Assembly: GCA_035499415.1 (NCBI GenBank)
Contig: DATJYV010000234.1
Coordinates: 1-6,056, forward strand
DNA length: 6,056 nucleotides
Source: DATJYV01 sp035499415
GTDB taxonomy: Bacteria > Bacteroidota > Ignavibacteria > UBA10030
Direction: 5' to 3'
Part shown: positions 5,834-6,056 of the stretch, piece by piece
Layout: the number at the start of each line of letters is the position of its first letter
Position numbering within the stretch: position 1 is the first letter of the stretch
The notes under the pieces: generated by a model
Database searches by the model: none
What the model saw: the letters and a program-made list of their open reading frames with translations, nothing else
What the model was told of the DNA's origin: nothing
Position numbers and translations under genes: made by a program

Positions 5834-6056
5834 AACATCACGCACGAAATCACAAGAAAATTCAAAGTTCGAACGACAAAAAGGGAGAGGCGCCCACGAC
5901 CTCACCGGCATTGAGATTTCGCTCATTGAAGATTGTTGGTAAATTGGTATCCGACGCTTGAGATTTGTTTCTCTCGCGCTTGTTTTCAGATTTCGAATGT
6001 GGACTTTCGCTTTTTTCCCTGGCCACTTACTCATCCACTCATCATAAGTATTCTAT
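5834..6056. other. Non-coding 3' flank
   Basis: I see no supported gene in the final 223 bases. The stretch is AT-richer than the coding regions. It holds TTGAGATTT twice (5911-5919 and 5958-5966), an 8-base palindrome GTTCGAAC at 5867-5874, and a T6 run at 6011-6016 that lacks a convincing stem. No terminator for the hydrolase gene is evident. Whatever gene lies beyond the window edge cannot be inferred. Confidence 0.5.

Noticed and set aside
5926..5950. TTGAAG followed by TAAATT as a promoter for a gene beyond the window
   Set aside because: The spacing is only 8 bases, and no start codon with a convincing frame follows.
5993..6016. CGAA/TTCG stem before a T6 run as terminator of the hydrolase gene
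   Set aside because: A 4-bp stem is too weak, and it lies about 160 bases past the stop codon.

Overview
This is a bacterial window with moderately high GC, and every supported gene reads on the + strand. Three things point to a member of the Bacteroidota/Chlorobiota/Ignavibacteria (FCB) side of the tree. The first is a standalone secreted DUF4159 protein followed directly by a very long DUF4175-type protein. The second is promoter-like elements of the form TTG-N20-TAnnTTT. The third is that none of the three complete genes has a visible Shine-Dalgarno sequence. The phylum call is an inference from these features; no rRNA or other marker gene is present.

Layout: (1) Bases 2-169 hold the last 55 codons of a gene I read as ftsZ, from its acidic/basic linker and C-terminal 'PAFLRK' peptide. 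(2) Bases 170-389 are a structured spacer. It has a perfect 15-bp inverted repeat, an arm of that repeat recurring downstream with a 25-bp period, a GC-rich 8-bp stem, and a candidate promoter just before the next ATG. (3) Bases 390-1058 encode a secreted DUF4159 protein. Nine bases after its stop, 1068-4457 encodes an 1129-residue DUF4175-type membrane protein with three N-terminal membrane helices, beta-rich periplasmic domains and about 600 residues of Glu/Gln/Lys/Met-rich coiled coil. The two are almost certainly one operon. (4) Bases 4458-4900 contain no convincing gene; they hold a weak terminator candidate, a 12-bp palindrome and a good sigma70-like promoter. (5) Bases 4901-5833 encode an exported alpha/beta hydrolase with a G-F-S-A-G nucleophile elbow. 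(6) Bases 5834-6056 are non-coding as far as I can see.

How the genes may work together: FtsZ organises division at the inner face of the membrane. The DUF4159/DUF4175 pair is an envelope module of unknown function, with one soluble exported partner and one membrane-anchored rod-like partner. The hydrolase has its own promoter and is probably an independent unit. The most noteworthy observations are that both candidate promoters sit so close to the ATG that the mRNAs would be leaderless or nearly so, and that the spacer after ftsZ carries a phased repeat array. I see no defence system, mobile element, CRISPR array or RNA gene.
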